A DNA stretch of 64,000 nucleotides, taken from contig CAKPRO010000006.1 of NCBI GenBank assembly GCA_934182615.1, positions 1 to 64,000 of the forward strand, given 5' to 3'. Source of the DNA: an uncultured Bacilli bacterium (lineage in GTDB: Bacteria; Bacillota_I; Bacilli_A; RF39; UBA660). Positions 42,227 to 51,180 of the stretch are shown here, in pieces (position 1 is the stretch's first letter; every line of letters starts with the position of its first letter). The position numbers and the translations under genes were made by a program. The notes beneath the pieces are model-generated. The model made no database searches and was not told where the DNA came from. It saw only the letters and a list, made by a program, of their open reading frames with translations.

Positions 42227-43936
42227 TTAATCTTCTTTTTTATATACAGTAATAACTTCTACTCTACTACTATTAATAGTACTAGGCTCAAATCCAGTTT
42301 GAGGAGGCATTATATCACCAGTACCAGTATTCTTATCATAATAGTAAGTAACATATATTGTATCAAAATCATATTCTCCACTAGTAGGTCCTTCTACCAT
42401 AATGAATGTATAATCATCAAATTCTTTCTTAATAGTAGTATATTCACTACCTACTTCACCAGTAATAGTAACTTCTTCAGTTAATTTATTACTATCACTA
42501 TCTAAATAGTTAATAACTACTTTACCAATATTATCATGAGCAGCCTTAATAGCTAAAGCACCAGCTATTTCTCCATCTTCAGTAACTGAAGTATATTCTC
42601 CACCTTCAATTAAATCAATATGAAGATTCTCTTTATCATGTGCTTCCCATCTACTATTTTCAGCATCATCGTACCAACCATTTATTTTATGTTCACAATC
42701 ATCAAGAATCCAATCTTCTCCTACATTACTAAAAGTAACAGTACCAATATTATAGATATCATCACCAGCTAATCTAGCATGATTGTTATATAATTTAACA
42801 TTCTTACTAATTGTCATAATACCAGTATTATAAATACCACCACCATATTGAGGAATCATTTTTCCATCAATAGTAACTAAACCATTATTCATAATCTCAG
42901 TCATACTACCAACATAAACTTCACCTCTATTAGTAATGCCTCTTGTATAATTATTATTAATTTTTACAGTAGCATTATCTTCAAAAACTACTTTAGCATT
43001 TCCATAGTAATTAGCAATGTTAATAGTAGCTCCATTATATTTACCAACAGAATCAAGTCCTCTACCAAAACCATTACCAGTCATATTTAAAGTACCATTA
43101 TCTTTAATTCTAACTTCACCACCATATTGCCAAATACCAACACTACTATTATTATTAATATTTAATGTTGTACCTTCATTAACAATAACATAATCTAATT
43201 CATATAAAGTAAAACCAATTTCATTACTACTATAGTCAGCAGTACTACCATTCTTAAGTTCTAATCTTCCACCAACAAGTCCTTGTCTAGCACAATCAGT
43301 AACTGAAATATGTGAGTTATCTGCAGTTATATCAAACCAATTTGTACCATTACCAGCACTTGAATTACTAATATCACTTATCTTAAGTAATGAATTATTA
43401 AATAAATTAATATAAGCATATTTATCTTCAACATCACCTTGCATAAATGCAGTATAAGTCATATCTTTAGCTATTAATTTAGAATTATTTAAGTTAATAG
43501 TAGCTTCTGGAGAAGCATATAAGCCATGTATTCTTAGTGTATATGTTGAATCATTTAAATTAAGTACACCAGTTGAAGACATATAAACACTCCAAGCATT
43601 TTGATTATCATTATCATTAGCATGATCTACAGTAACATTATTTAAAGTAACATTACTTGAAATACTAAGTCTGCCATCATCACTAGGTAACTTAGAAATA
43701 GTAATAGTTTTATTATTACCATTAATTGTAATACTATTATTTATTGCAATAGTAGTTTCAATAGAAGCATCATTGATAAGTTCAATAACATCACCATCTT
43801 TAGCCTCTTCAATAGCGGCATCTAATGTATTATATTCATTATCCCCTATTTTAGCAGTTACTTCTTCTGCTTTAACACCAGTAATACAAAAACATAGAGA
43901 TATTAAAGCAAGTAAAAATAATTTTGTTTTTTTCAT
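42227..43936 (-). CDS. Secreted beta-helix protein with MucBP-type C-terminus
   Basis: 569 residues. Signal peptide (KKTKLFLLALISLCFCITGVKA), then EYNTLDAAIEEAKDGDVIEL and Asn-rich repeats up to about 400 (NNSITINGNNKTITIS, TINLNNSKLIAKDM) typical of right-handed parallel beta-helix surface proteins. The C-terminus has the MucBP-like module and MPPQTG end shared with its neighbour. Likely mucus or glycan binding. It has its own promoter just after the M23 gene. Confidence 0.8.
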   Translation of the reverse strand: MKKTKLFLLALISLCFCITGVKAEEVTAKIGDNEYNTLDAAIEEAKDGDVIELINDASIETTIAINNSITINGNNKTITISKLPSDDGRLSISSNVTLNNVTVDHANDNDNQNAWSVYMSSTGVLNLNDSTYTLRIHGLYASPEATINLNNSKLIAKDMTYTAFMQGDVEDKYAYINLFNNSLLKISDISNSSAGNGTNWFDITADNSHISVTDCARQGLVGGRLELKNGSTADYSSNEIGFTLYELDYVIVNEGTTLNINNNSSVGIWQYGGEVRIKDNGTLNMTGNGFGRGLDSVGKYNGATINIANYYGNAKVVFEDNATVKINNNYTRGITNRGEVYVGSMTEIMNNGLVTIDGKMIPQYGGGIYNTGIMTISKNVKLYNNHARLAGDDIYNIGTVTFSNVGEDWILDDCEHKINGWYDDAENSRWEAHDKENLHIDLIEGGEYTSVTEDGEIAGALAIKAAHDNIGKVVINYLDSDSNKLTEEVTITGEVGSEYTTIKKEFDDYTFIMVEGPTSGEYDFDTIYVTYYYDKNTGTGDIMPPQTGFEPSTINSSRVEVITVYKKED

Positions 43937-44091
43937 TCCAAAACATCCTCCATCAAATATTTCAAAAGACTAATTATTAAATATAATTAACTTCTTTCAT
44001 TATTATCTCTGACTAAAAAATGATCTAGAATTATTTTAACCAAAAACCCATAACAAAAGAGTATATCATATTCGTCCCTTGTTAGTCGTAT

Positions 44092-44120
44092 ATAATATAC
44101 TCATTTTCTTATTTTGTCAA
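44092..44120 (-). promoter_or_regulatory. Promoter of the beta-helix protein gene
   Basis: TTGACA, 17-bp spacer, TATTAT. A GAGTATAT ... ATATACTC hairpin follows at the start of the transcript. Confidence 0.75.
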
Positions 44121-44125
44121 GCCTT

Positions 44126-45253
44126 TTATCTTCTAAAATAACCATTTAATACACCTGGATAAGTATTAAAATATCTAGGATTTAATGTATAACTGCTAAA
44201 ATCATTAACATGAAAGCCCTCTACTACTACATAATGAAGATGTGCCCCTTTTGTTCCTTTGTCATAACCACCATTAATATAAGCTGTCGATTCTCCTCCT
44301 ACTAAACCTATTACTGTATCAGTATCAACTACATCACCAACATTTACTTTAACCTCAAGTAAGTGTCCATAGATAGTAGTATACTGTTTGCCCCCAATAA
44401 TATGATAAATGTAAACTATATTTCCTCCATAAGTAGCTTTATAAGTAATAGAACTAACTACTCCTTTAGCGGAACTATATACATTAGTCCCCTCCCCGTT
44501 ACAGGCTAAATCTATACCTTTATGATTAGATAAATAATCTTGGCTTACGCATCCCTTATCCAAAGGAAATATAAAATTACCTCCATCTCTAATATTTAAA
44601 CATGCTGATATATCCATGTATCTAGAACAACCTATACTTTCATATAAAGCAATTTCCTTTTTAATACTAGTAATATCATCATCAATGCTACTATTAATAC
44701 TATCACTGTCTAAGTAACTAACACTCTTAAGAATAACTTCCAATTCCCGGTACTTACTTCTCTCCTTACCAAGTTTATTAATCTTTTCATTTAATTCTTC
44801 TTTTTTCTTATTTAATTCTTCTATCCCTTTATTCATCTCTTCTATCATAGTATTATTATAATTACTAATTTGTTCTGCTATCATATATCTATATACCATA
44901 TCTGAATATGTTTCAGCAGCAAATATATATTCTAAATATATATTCTCTCCTTGACTAACTTGATTATAAACCATAACATTATCAATTTCTTCTTTTAAAG
45001 AATTAATAAATTCTTCCTTACTAGTAATTTCTTTATCAAGTTCATTAATCTCATCATTTAAAGAATCAATAATCATTTGTATATCTAATCCATTATTAGA
45101 TAAAGATTTAATATCATCACTATTTAGATAAGAATATAAATTCTTTTGACTTTCTAAAGCATTTAACTCACTATATAAGTCATTAATACTCTTACCATTA
45201 ACTATTGGTATAAATAAAATAAATGTTAAAATAAATACTGTTACTTTCTTCAT
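44126..45253 (-). CDS. M23 (LytM-type) peptidase with coiled coil
   Basis: 375 residues. Signal peptide (KKVTVFILTFILFIPIVNG), a long coiled coil at about 25-205 as in EnvC/PcsB-type proteins, then an M23 domain: NHKGIDLAC (first ligand His), YGHLLEVKVNVGDVV, and GAHLHYVVVEG near 340. It could cut peptidoglycan cross-bridges directly or activate other hydrolases. Three cysteines (SRYMDISACLNI, SQDY region, DLACNG) may form a disulfide. Promoter and a 19-bp palindrome lie upstream. Confidence 0.85.
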   Translation of the reverse strand: MKKVTVFILTFILFIPIVNGKSINDLYSELNALESQKNLYSYLNSDDIKSLSNNGLDIQMIIDSLNDEINELDKEITSKEEFINSLKEEIDNVMVYNQVSQGENIYLEYIFAAETYSDMVYRYMIAEQISNYNNTMIEEMNKGIEELNKKKEELNEKINKLGKERSKYRELEVILKSVSYLDSDSINSSIDDDITSIKKEIALYESIGCSRYMDISACLNIRDGGNFIFPLDKGCVSQDYLSNHKGIDLACNGEGTNVYSSAKGVVSSITYKATYGGNIVYIYHIIGGKQYTTIYGHLLEVKVNVGDVVDTDTVIGLVGGESTAYINGGYDKGTKGAHLHYVVVEGFHVNDFSSYTLNPRYFNTYPGVLNGYFRR

Positions 45254-45277
45254 AATACTCCTTAATAATCAATATCT

Positions 45278-45306
45278 ATTTTAACCTAGAATACTATAGT
45301 TGTCAA
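45278..45306 (-). promoter_or_regulatory. Promoter of the M23 peptidase gene
   Basis: TTGACA, 17-bp spacer, TAAAAT. Confidence 0.75.
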
Positions 45307-45336
45307 TTTACATTTGTAATATTTTTAGTATTTTAT

Positions 45337-45355
45337 AGTGTAAACACTTTACACT
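45337..45355. promoter_or_regulatory. 19-bp palindrome upstream of the M23 promoter
   Basis: AGTGTAAACACTTTACACT, a near-perfect palindrome about 31 bp upstream of the -35; a half copy AAAGTGTAAAC lies at 45370-45380. Possible operator; the regulator is unknown. Confidence 0.45.
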
Positions 45356-45377
45356 TTTACTACAATTAACAAAGTGT

Positions 45378-45421
45378 AAACTAAAAAAGAAGCTATTTAA
45401 GTAATAACTTAAGTGCTTCTT
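45378..45421 (-). terminator. Terminator of ruvA
   Basis: AGAAGC-CTTAAGTTATTACTTAA-GCTTCT hairpin followed by six T on the minus strand, overlapping the ruvA stop. Confidence 0.8.
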
Positions 45422-45953
45422 TAATTTGATTCTCTAAGTCAAGAGTAGGATCAACCTTACTAACAATCTTTTTAACATCAGCTTGCTTATATCCAAGTCC
45501 TACTAATGCATCAAATAACTCACCAGAATGATCTTCTCTCTTAAATAATCCTGTGTTAATAACATTTAATTTACCCTTCAAATCAAGTACTAATTGTCTA
45601 GCAACCTTATCACCAATTTTAGGGAATTTCTTTAAGTAATTAATATTTTCTGTTTCAATAGCCTCTTCAATCATACTAATAGATCCAGTAGCAAGCATTG
45701 GAAGTGCCATTTTAGGCCCAAGTCCTTTAACAGAAATAAGTTTTAAAAATAATTCTTTTTCTTCTTTAGTTTTAAATCCATATAGAGCATATTCATCTTC
45801 AGCTACTTTAGTATAAGTATATATCGTATATTCCCTCTCCATCATAAAACCATATGGATTAGGAACATAGATTAAATAACCAATACCATTATTTTCAAGT
45901 ATAACATAACTAGGTTCAATATCCGTTATCTTACCTTTAATATAACCATACAT
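45393..45953 (-). CDS. ruvA: Holliday junction DNA-binding protein RuvA
   Basis: 186 residues. OB-fold start MYGYIKGKITDIEPSYVILENNGIGY, helix-hairpin-helix region LISVKGLGPKMALPML and FPKIGDKVARQLVLDLKGKL, and the C-terminal RuvB-binding domain DALVGLGYKQADVKKIV. It recognises Holliday junctions and recruits RuvB. Here it follows ddl with a one-base overlap, while ruvB is 16 kb away. Confidence 0.95.
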   Translation of the reverse strand: MYGYIKGKITDIEPSYVILENNGIGYLIYVPNPYGFMMEREYTIYTYTKVAEDEYALYGFKTKEEKELFLKLISVKGLGPKMALPMLATGSISMIEEAIETENINYLKKFPKIGDKVARQLVLDLKGKLNVINTGLFKREDHSGELFDALVGLGYKQADVKKIVSKVDPTLDLENQIKEALKLLLK

Positions 45954-47104
45954 TATTTCATATTCCTTACATCTTTACTAGTAACTTTTTTAAATAACTG
46001 ATCATCATTAGAATGAATCATTTTAGCCTCTTTATGAATTTTATCTATTGCTTCTTTAATCATAATACCAAGTAATTCTCTATAATCAATATTTTTATCT
46101 TCAAACAAATGATGTGAAAAGAAATTAGGAATAGTATTAATTTCATTAATATATAATTTTTTATTCTTAGTATCATAAATATAATCAATTCTCGCAACAC
46201 CACCAAGTGATAAAGAACTGTATGCCTTTTTAGCGGTCTTACATATTTCTTCAGTTAAAGCTTTTGATATATCTGCAGGATATGTTCTCTTAAAAGTATC
46301 ATCATTATCATCATCTTTATGATATTTATCATAATAACTACAGAATCCATCTTTTTCAATTTCTTCTACTAAAGAATCAATAAGCTTACCTTTACTTCTA
46401 AGAATAGCCACATTAAATTCTCTTCTATCTTTAATATATTCCTCTACTAAAACATGAGTATCACATTCCATAACTTTCTCAATAGAAGACTCCAATTCTT
46501 CTTTTCTATTAACTATCTCAATACCAATACCACTTCCACCTCTAGCAGGTTTTATAATTAGCGGATATGTTAATTTATCAATTTGTTTAAAAATATCTTC
46601 CTTATCTAAATTATAATCATCATCAGTAAAATGAACATAATCAGTAACTGCAATACCATTAGCCATTAATAATTCTTTAGTAAATACTTTCTCTTGACAT
46701 ACACTAGAAGCATAAATATCACTACCCACAAATGGTATACCAAGTGTTTCTAGATAACCAATTATACCTCCATCTTCAGTATTCTTACCATGTACCATTG
46801 GAAAAGCAAGATGTATTTCTTTATAATCTCTCTTTAATCCTTTAGCTCTTTGTAATATAAACTTACCATTTCTATTTATTAAATTAACTTTAACAGCATA
46901 TCTTTCTATTAATCTAAAATCTTTATAACTATCTATATATCTAAGCATACCACCACTATAAATAGTTAAATCTTTAGTAATATATATAGGAACAACTTCA
47001 TATCTTTCTTTATCAATATTATCCATAGCTTGAACAGCAGTTAATATAGATAATTCATGTTCTAGACTATTACCACCAAATATTACACCAATACTTAATT
47101 TCAT
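45953..47104 (-). CDS. ddl: D-alanine--D-alanine ligase
   Basis: 383 residues from the ATG at 47104 (GAGGTGG). ATP-grasp enzyme: IGVIFGGNSLEHELSILTA at the start, MVHGKNTEDGGIIGYLETLGIPFVGS near 105-130, LIIKPARGGSGIGIE near 190, and YINEINTIPNFFSHHLFE near 320-340. Makes D-Ala-D-Ala for peptidoglycan precursors. A Phe-type residue in the active-site loop region (HHLFEDKNID) deserves comparison with D-Ala-D-Lac variants. Overlaps ruvA. Confidence 0.93.
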   Translation of the reverse strand: MKLSIGVIFGGNSLEHELSILTAVQAMDNIDKERYEVVPIYITKDLTIYSGGMLRYIDSYKDFRLIERYAVKVNLINRNGKFILQRAKGLKRDYKEIHLAFPMVHGKNTEDGGIIGYLETLGIPFVGSDIYASSVCQEKVFTKELLMANGIAVTDYVHFTDDDYNLDKEDIFKQIDKLTYPLIIKPARGGSGIGIEIVNRKEELESSIEKVMECDTHVLVEEYIKDRREFNVAILRSKGKLIDSLVEEIEKDGFCSYYDKYHKDDDNDDTFKRTYPADISKALTEEICKTAKKAYSSLSLGGVARIDYIYDTKNKKLYINEINTIPNFFSHHLFEDKNIDYRELLGIMIKEAIDKIHKEAKMIHSNDDQLFKKVTSKDVRNMK

Positions 47105-47157
47105 TTCTACCACCTCTACATATATTATAATATATATTTCTTTATTTTAAAAGAAAA

Positions 47158-47189
47158 AACTACCTAACTTTACACAAGTTATGTAGTTT
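47158..47189 (-). terminator. Terminator after the surface protein gene
   Basis: AAAACTACATAACTTG ... AAGTTAGGTAGTTTTTT hairpin on the minus strand. Confidence 0.8.
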
Positions 47190-47196
47190 TTATATT

Positions 47197-47224
47197 ATTT
47201 ATAGCCTCTTATGAGTCTATAAAT
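47197..47224. repeat. Single AGACT/AGGCT hairpin (copy K, minus-oriented)
   Basis: Minus strand ATTTAT-AGACT-CATAAG-AGGCT-ATAAAT between the surface protein gene and its terminator. Confidence 0.6.
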
Positions 47225-47267
47225 AAATAGTTATAAGATATCATAGTCGGGGTTAAGTACTTTCTAA

Positions 47268-48779
47268 CTAGGATATATGTAAATTATATGGACTACCACT
47301 AGTACCATCACCACTACTTATAGATACATCTTTATCTAAATATACTGTTGGATATACATAAGTTCCGTTTGAATATGCATAAGCAGATCTTAATTGTCCA
47401 TCTGAAGCCAAGCGAAAAAGAGAAGTTTTATCATAAGCAAGTATAGCTAATAACCACTTATAATCACCAGTATAAAGCCAATTATTACTCCTACACTCAT
47501 AATTATTATTACTACTATTATAATTATAAATAGTAAGACCATTACATTTACTAAGATCTGCTGCATAACCATAATCACTTGGAGATGCTAAAGCAACGTA
47601 ACCATTCCATTCAGTATCATTTCCTGCATAAACGTTACCAGATACTCTCTCAGTATTATAATAAACATTAGGAAACATATCAATAGAAGTTGTGCCTCTT
47701 AAGTACCAAGTACTTTCACTTATCATATTTCTAGTAGTGTCATTTTTTAAACCAATGTTACCCATATTACACGTACTAATATTATCAACTGAAGTCGCAC
47801 CAGAATAGCAACTACCATCTTGCCTATTCCAATATAAACTGCCACCATATTCACTTTCATAATTTGGATTTAATAATTTCATAAGTCTAGAAGATGGCCA
47901 ATTACTATTTCCAGTAGTAGCAACATTACCACTATTATCCCAAGAATAAATTCCAATATTATCTTTTCTTACAATTTTTACTTTACCATCAACAATACCA
48001 ATAATTCTCCATAATTCACAAGTACTTGAAGATTGATTACCATAATTATCACAATTAAAATAAACATAATTATTAGGATTAGCACCATAATACCTAATAT
48101 TACCACTTGCATCTGTCATTAGACCATTAGATTCAGTATATTGATAATTAATATTATTATTAATAACAATTTTTTTAGAATCATTCTTATTTAATCTTTT
48201 AATCTTATAAATAATAGAATTAGAATATATTTCATCATCTATAACTTTCATTGAAGCCTCACACCTAACAGTAGCACTAATAGTAGCATCCTCTGCTGAA
48301 GAAGCATTTTCAACAGTTTCATCAAACCACAAGTATACAGTATACATAGTAGTAGTAGCTTTCAAAGGAATATTAACTGCTAATAAATAAGATTCATTTG
48401 AAGAAACACCACCTAAAGTACCTTCCGATATTTTACTAGTCCCCTCTACTACAACATACTTTAAAGCATTACTACCACTAAGAGCAGAACTAATTTTTGT
48501 AATATCTAAATATATATGGCCATATATATCATAAGTATTATCTTTTTTATACAAAGATATATCTATACTATTTCCACCAGTATATTCAGTACTTGGATTT
48601 AAAATACTCGATGTAATATCAGTTCCTTTTGTATAATTAATATAATAATCCAAACCCTTAGTAATAGTATTAACATTAACCGAAGCAAGTACATATTTAT
48701 AATAAGCATAAGTACTTCCAACTATCGAAATAATTAATACAGTAATTCCAAATATCATATATATTTTATATTTATTCAT
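47268..48779 (-). CDS. TasA-like surface protein with DUF6273-type domain
   Basis: 503 residues from the ATG at 48779 (GTGGAGAAAAG upstream). Membrane segment plus STYAYYKY at the N-terminus, a camelysin/TasA-like beta domain to about 170, then a C-terminal domain at about 230-503 with CELWRIIGIVDGKVKIVR and aromatic, Asn/Ser-rich loops (NSNWPSSRLMKLLN, WLLAILAYDKTSLFRLAS). The latter pattern is common in gut Firmicutes surface proteins annotated as DUF6273. It is the gene behind poly-G cassette copy 3, the only copy now in the open frame. Confidence 0.8.
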   Translation of the reverse strand: MNKYKIYMIFGITVLIISIVGSTYAYYKYVLASVNVNTITKGLDYYINYTKGTDITSSILNPSTEYTGGNSIDISLYKKDNTYDIYGHIYLDITKISSALSGSNALKYVVVEGTSKISEGTLGGVSSNESYLLAVNIPLKATTTMYTVYLWFDETVENASSAEDATISATVRCEASMKVIDDEIYSNSIIYKIKRLNKNDSKKIVINNNINYQYTESNGLMTDASGNIRYYGANPNNYVYFNCDNYGNQSSSTCELWRIIGIVDGKVKIVRKDNIGIYSWDNSGNVATTGNSNWPSSRLMKLLNPNYESEYGGSLYWNRQDGSCYSGATSVDNISTCNMGNIGLKNDTTRNMISESTWYLRGTTSIDMFPNVYYNTERVSGNVYAGNDTEWNGYVALASPSDYGYAADLSKCNGLTIYNYNSSNNNYECRSNNWLYTGDYKWLLAILAYDKTSLFRLASDGQLRSAYAYSNGTYVYPTVYLDKDVSISSGDGTSGSPYNLHIS

Positions 48780-48793
48780 TCTTTTCTCCACAC

Positions 48794-48846
48794 AAAAAAG
48801 ACTATGAAAAAATACTAATACTTCTATTAGTTATTTCATAGTCTTT
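48794..48846 (-). terminator. Cassette terminator, copy 3
   Basis: AAAGACTATGAAA ... TTTCATAGTCTTTTTT hairpin with inner ACTAATA/TATTAGT stem. The uORF reads through its 5' arm and ends at TAG in the 3' arm. Confidence 0.9.
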
Positions 48847-48954
48847 ATTTATATTATTATTTATTATACTTAGATTAGATTTTTGAATCCCCCCAACACG
48901 TACAAAGGTACTAGTTAACAAGTGGCTAACTTTCGTTATTTTTCTCTCGTTCAT
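48802..48954 (-). CDS. Upstream ORF with 6-G tract, open through the terminator (copy 3)
   Basis: 50 residues from ATG behind GAGAGGAGG. The G tract (48889-48894, six G) encodes Gly-Gly. Beyond it the frame stays open: QKSNLSIINNN ... KDYEITNRSIS, ending at TAG inside the terminator. With seven or eight G it would end at TAA well before the hairpin. So copy 3 has the configuration predicted to be ON. Confidence 0.65.
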   Translation of the reverse strand: MNERKITKVSHLLTSTFVRVGGIQKSNLSIINNNINKDYEITNRSISIFS

Positions 48955-48974
48955 AGGGGCACCTCCTCTCTGTT

Positions 48975-49008
48975 GATTTGCGAATTAATTGATATATTTT
49001 CGTAAATC
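48975..49008 (-). promoter_or_regulatory. 5' UTR stem-loop, cassette copy 3 (short form)
   Basis: GATTTGCGAATTAATT ... CGTAAATC; shorter than in the other copies. Confidence 0.5.
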
Positions 49009-49032
49009 AAACTCATCTTACCCTACATATCA

Positions 49033-49061
49033 ATAGTATCACAAAATTAAACATTTATCAA
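49033..49061 (-). promoter_or_regulatory. Promoter of cassette copy 3
   Basis: TTGATA, 17-bp spacer, TACTAT. Confidence 0.65.
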
Positions 49062-49098
49062 TATCAAATAAACACTTTAATCAGAAATAATCATATTA

Positions 49099-50853
49099 TT
49101 AACTAACAACTATAACATTAGTCAAATTACTAAAATTAGTATTAATCCATTGTTTCTCAGTATTACTTTTTACATATATTGCAGCATTATTTGGTATCAT
49201 ATAAAACATCATACTAACATTAGTCAGAGCACTTCCAAAAGTCATATTTCGCATATCGATAAGCATTAGTTTACTATCATAACTAAACATTGAACTCATA
49301 TTAGTTACATTTGATGTATCAAAGCCACTTATATTCAGTTTAGTAAGTGATGTACAATACTGAAACATATTAAGCATTGTCGTAACTTTAGAAGTATTAA
49401 AGTTACTTAAGTCTAACTCTTTAAGTGCATTACATTTTACAAATACTGCATTCATATTAGTCACATTTGATGTATCAAAATTAGATAAGTCTATACTTTC
49501 TAACGAATTACAATTATAAAACATTTGATACATACTTGTGATTTTGGATGTATTAAAGCTAGATAAATTTATACTTGTTAATTTATAACAATGAGCAAAC
49601 ATAACAGTCATATTAGCTACATTTGATGTATTGAAATTGCTTAAATTCAAATTCGTTAATGATTCACAATGTGAAAACATACCTTCCATATTAATTACAC
49701 TTAATGTATTAAAACTACTTATATTTAAGTCTGTAAGTGAAGTACAATATTTGAAAAGGTATTGCATATTCGTTACATTTGATGTATCAAAATTAGATAA
49801 ATTCAAACTTTTTATTGAAATACAATTTGCAAACATATACTTCATATCTATTACACTTGATGTATCAAAACTAGATAAATCTATGTTTCCCAAACTAACA
49901 CAATCATTAAACATATAATATATATTTTTAACTTTAGAAGTATTAAAACTACTTACATTTACAGAGGTTAATTTTGCACAACCATTAAATAATTCTTCCA
50001 TACTGGTTACTTTACTTGTATCAAACATACTTAGATCCAAACTAACTACTGATTCACTTTTTTTAAACATTTTTACCATATATGTAGTATTTGATGTATC
50101 AAAGCCAGTAAAATCCATAGAAATAGTATTAGTTAAATAACTAAAAAGTGAATAACAATTACTAGGAGCATATACCTTTCCACTCTCGCCGCCTATATAT
50201 ACATTATATAAATTATCACTGCTTCCCTTTGTGTACCATAACATGACACTACCATCGCCATTTTGTGATACATCAAAATTTCCTATAGCATCAGCTGGTA
50301 CAATATTATCATTAGCTATTGTAAGTGTTTCTATAGTATTTCTAACTAAAGTTGTGCCAAGAAAGTTAGAAGTTGCACTAACACCACTTTCAGCATTTCT
50401 TAATGTATTTATTTGTTTAACTTTATTTTTTACTAAAGTAACACCACTTGGCACTATTAAGTCTCCACCATTTTCATAACCCAATATCGTACTTAAAGTA
50501 ACAGTACTACTTGTAGTTCCATTATTTATTAATTTTAATTTAACAAATTTATTTTCCCCATAATTTATTAATCCAGTTTCTGCATCTTTAGTATCTTCAT
50601 ATACTTTGACATCTATATTAGTTCCAGAGTATCCAACTCCATATTTTACAATCCCTTTATTAGCATTATTCACTTTATAATATACTTTTTTTGATGTTCT
50701 AGCAGGTAATTCTATACTAGTACTATCATTAACATCTATTATATAAGTATCATTTTCACCACTAGCAACACTGGAAATTGCAAAAGTTTGATATAAAAAT
50801 CCTATTAGAACTAATATAACAATTGTCAATATAATAATTACTCTCTTTTTCAT
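49099..50853 (-). CDS. BspA-family surface protein with DUF285 repeats
   Basis: 584 residues from the ATG at 50853 (GTGGAGGC upstream). A membrane segment at the N-terminus (VIIILTIVILVLIGFLYQTF), a beta-rich domain to about 190, then some twelve tandem repeats of about 24 residues, LxxLDLSxFDTSxVTxMxxMFxxC, at about 225-560. These DUF285 repeats occur in mycoplasma and lactic-acid-bacterial surface proteins. Likely adhesin. Regulated gene of poly-G cassette copy 4, now in the predicted OFF frame. Confidence 0.9.
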   Translation of the reverse strand: MKKRVIIILTIVILVLIGFLYQTFAISSVASGENDTYIIDVNDSTSIELPARTSKKVYYKVNNANKGIVKYGVGYSGTNIDVKVYEDTKDAETGLINYGENKFVKLKLINNGTTSSTVTLSTILGYENGGDLIVPSGVTLVKNKVKQINTLRNAESGVSATSNFLGTTLVRNTIETLTIANDNIVPADAIGNFDVSQNGDGSVMLWYTKGSSDNLYNVYIGGESGKVYAPSNCYSLFSYLTNTISMDFTGFDTSNTTYMVKMFKKSESVVSLDLSMFDTSKVTSMEELFNGCAKLTSVNVSSFNTSKVKNIYYMFNDCVSLGNIDLSSFDTSSVIDMKYMFANCISIKSLNLSNFDTSNVTNMQYLFKYCTSLTDLNISSFNTLSVINMEGMFSHCESLTNLNLSNFNTSNVANMTVMFAHCYKLTSINLSSFNTSKITSMYQMFYNCNSLESIDLSNFDTSNVTNMNAVFVKCNALKELDLSNFNTSKVTTMLNMFQYCTSLTKLNISGFDTSNVTNMSSMFSYDSKLMLIDMRNMTFGSALTNVSMMFYMIPNNAAIYVKSNTEKQWINTNFSNLTNVIVVS

Positions 50854-50865
50854 TTTTGCCTCCAC

Positions 50866-50919
50866 AAAAAAAGACTATGAAAAAGCACTAATACTTCTAT
50901 TAGTTATTTCATAGTCTTT
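50866..50919 (-). terminator. Cassette terminator, copy 4
   Basis: AAAGACTATGAAA ... TTTTTCATAGTCTTTTTTT hairpin with inner ACTAATA/TATTAGT stem, 13 bases before the gene's ATG. Confidence 0.9.
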
Positions 50920-50942
50920 ATTTATATTATTATTTATTATAC

Positions 50943-51011
50943 TTAGATTAGATTTTTGACCCCCCCCCCAATTAACTTGTGGTTAACTTTTATAAATAAT
51001 ACTTTTTCCAT
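50943..51011 (-). CDS. Upstream ORF with 10-G tract (copy 4)
   Basis: 22 residues MEKVLFIKVNHKLIGGGVKNLI from ATG behind AAAGGAGG. The tract of ten G is at 50960-50969. In the present frame the ORF ends at TAA, 23 bases before the terminator; nine G also ends early. Eight or eleven G opens the same QKSNLSIINNN ... KDYEITNRSIS frame as copy 3, into the hairpin. Confidence 0.65.
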   Translation of the reverse strand: MEKVLFIKVNHKLIGGGVKNLI

Positions 51012-51029
51012 AAGAGGGGCCTCCTTTCT

Positions 51030-51098
51030 GATTTGCGAATTAATTGAGATCAAAACTCTCGAATTATTTAGAATCTTTTTGGTAAAATTTTGCAAATC
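51030..51098 (-). promoter_or_regulatory. 5' UTR stem-loop, cassette copy 4
   Basis: GATTTGC ... GCAAATC palindrome with inner AATTGAGATC and CTCGAATTATTTAGA segments; counterpart of the other copies. Confidence 0.6.
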
Positions 51099-51130
51099 AA
51101 TTATCAATATCTTTTCTATCTTACATATCA

Positions 51131-51159
51131 ATAATATCATAATTAATTTTAAAATGCAA
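51131..51159 (-). promoter_or_regulatory. Promoter of cassette copy 4
   Basis: TTGCAT, 17-bp spacer, TATTAT. Confidence 0.7.
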
Positions 51160-51180
51160 TATTAATTTTTAAATTATTTA

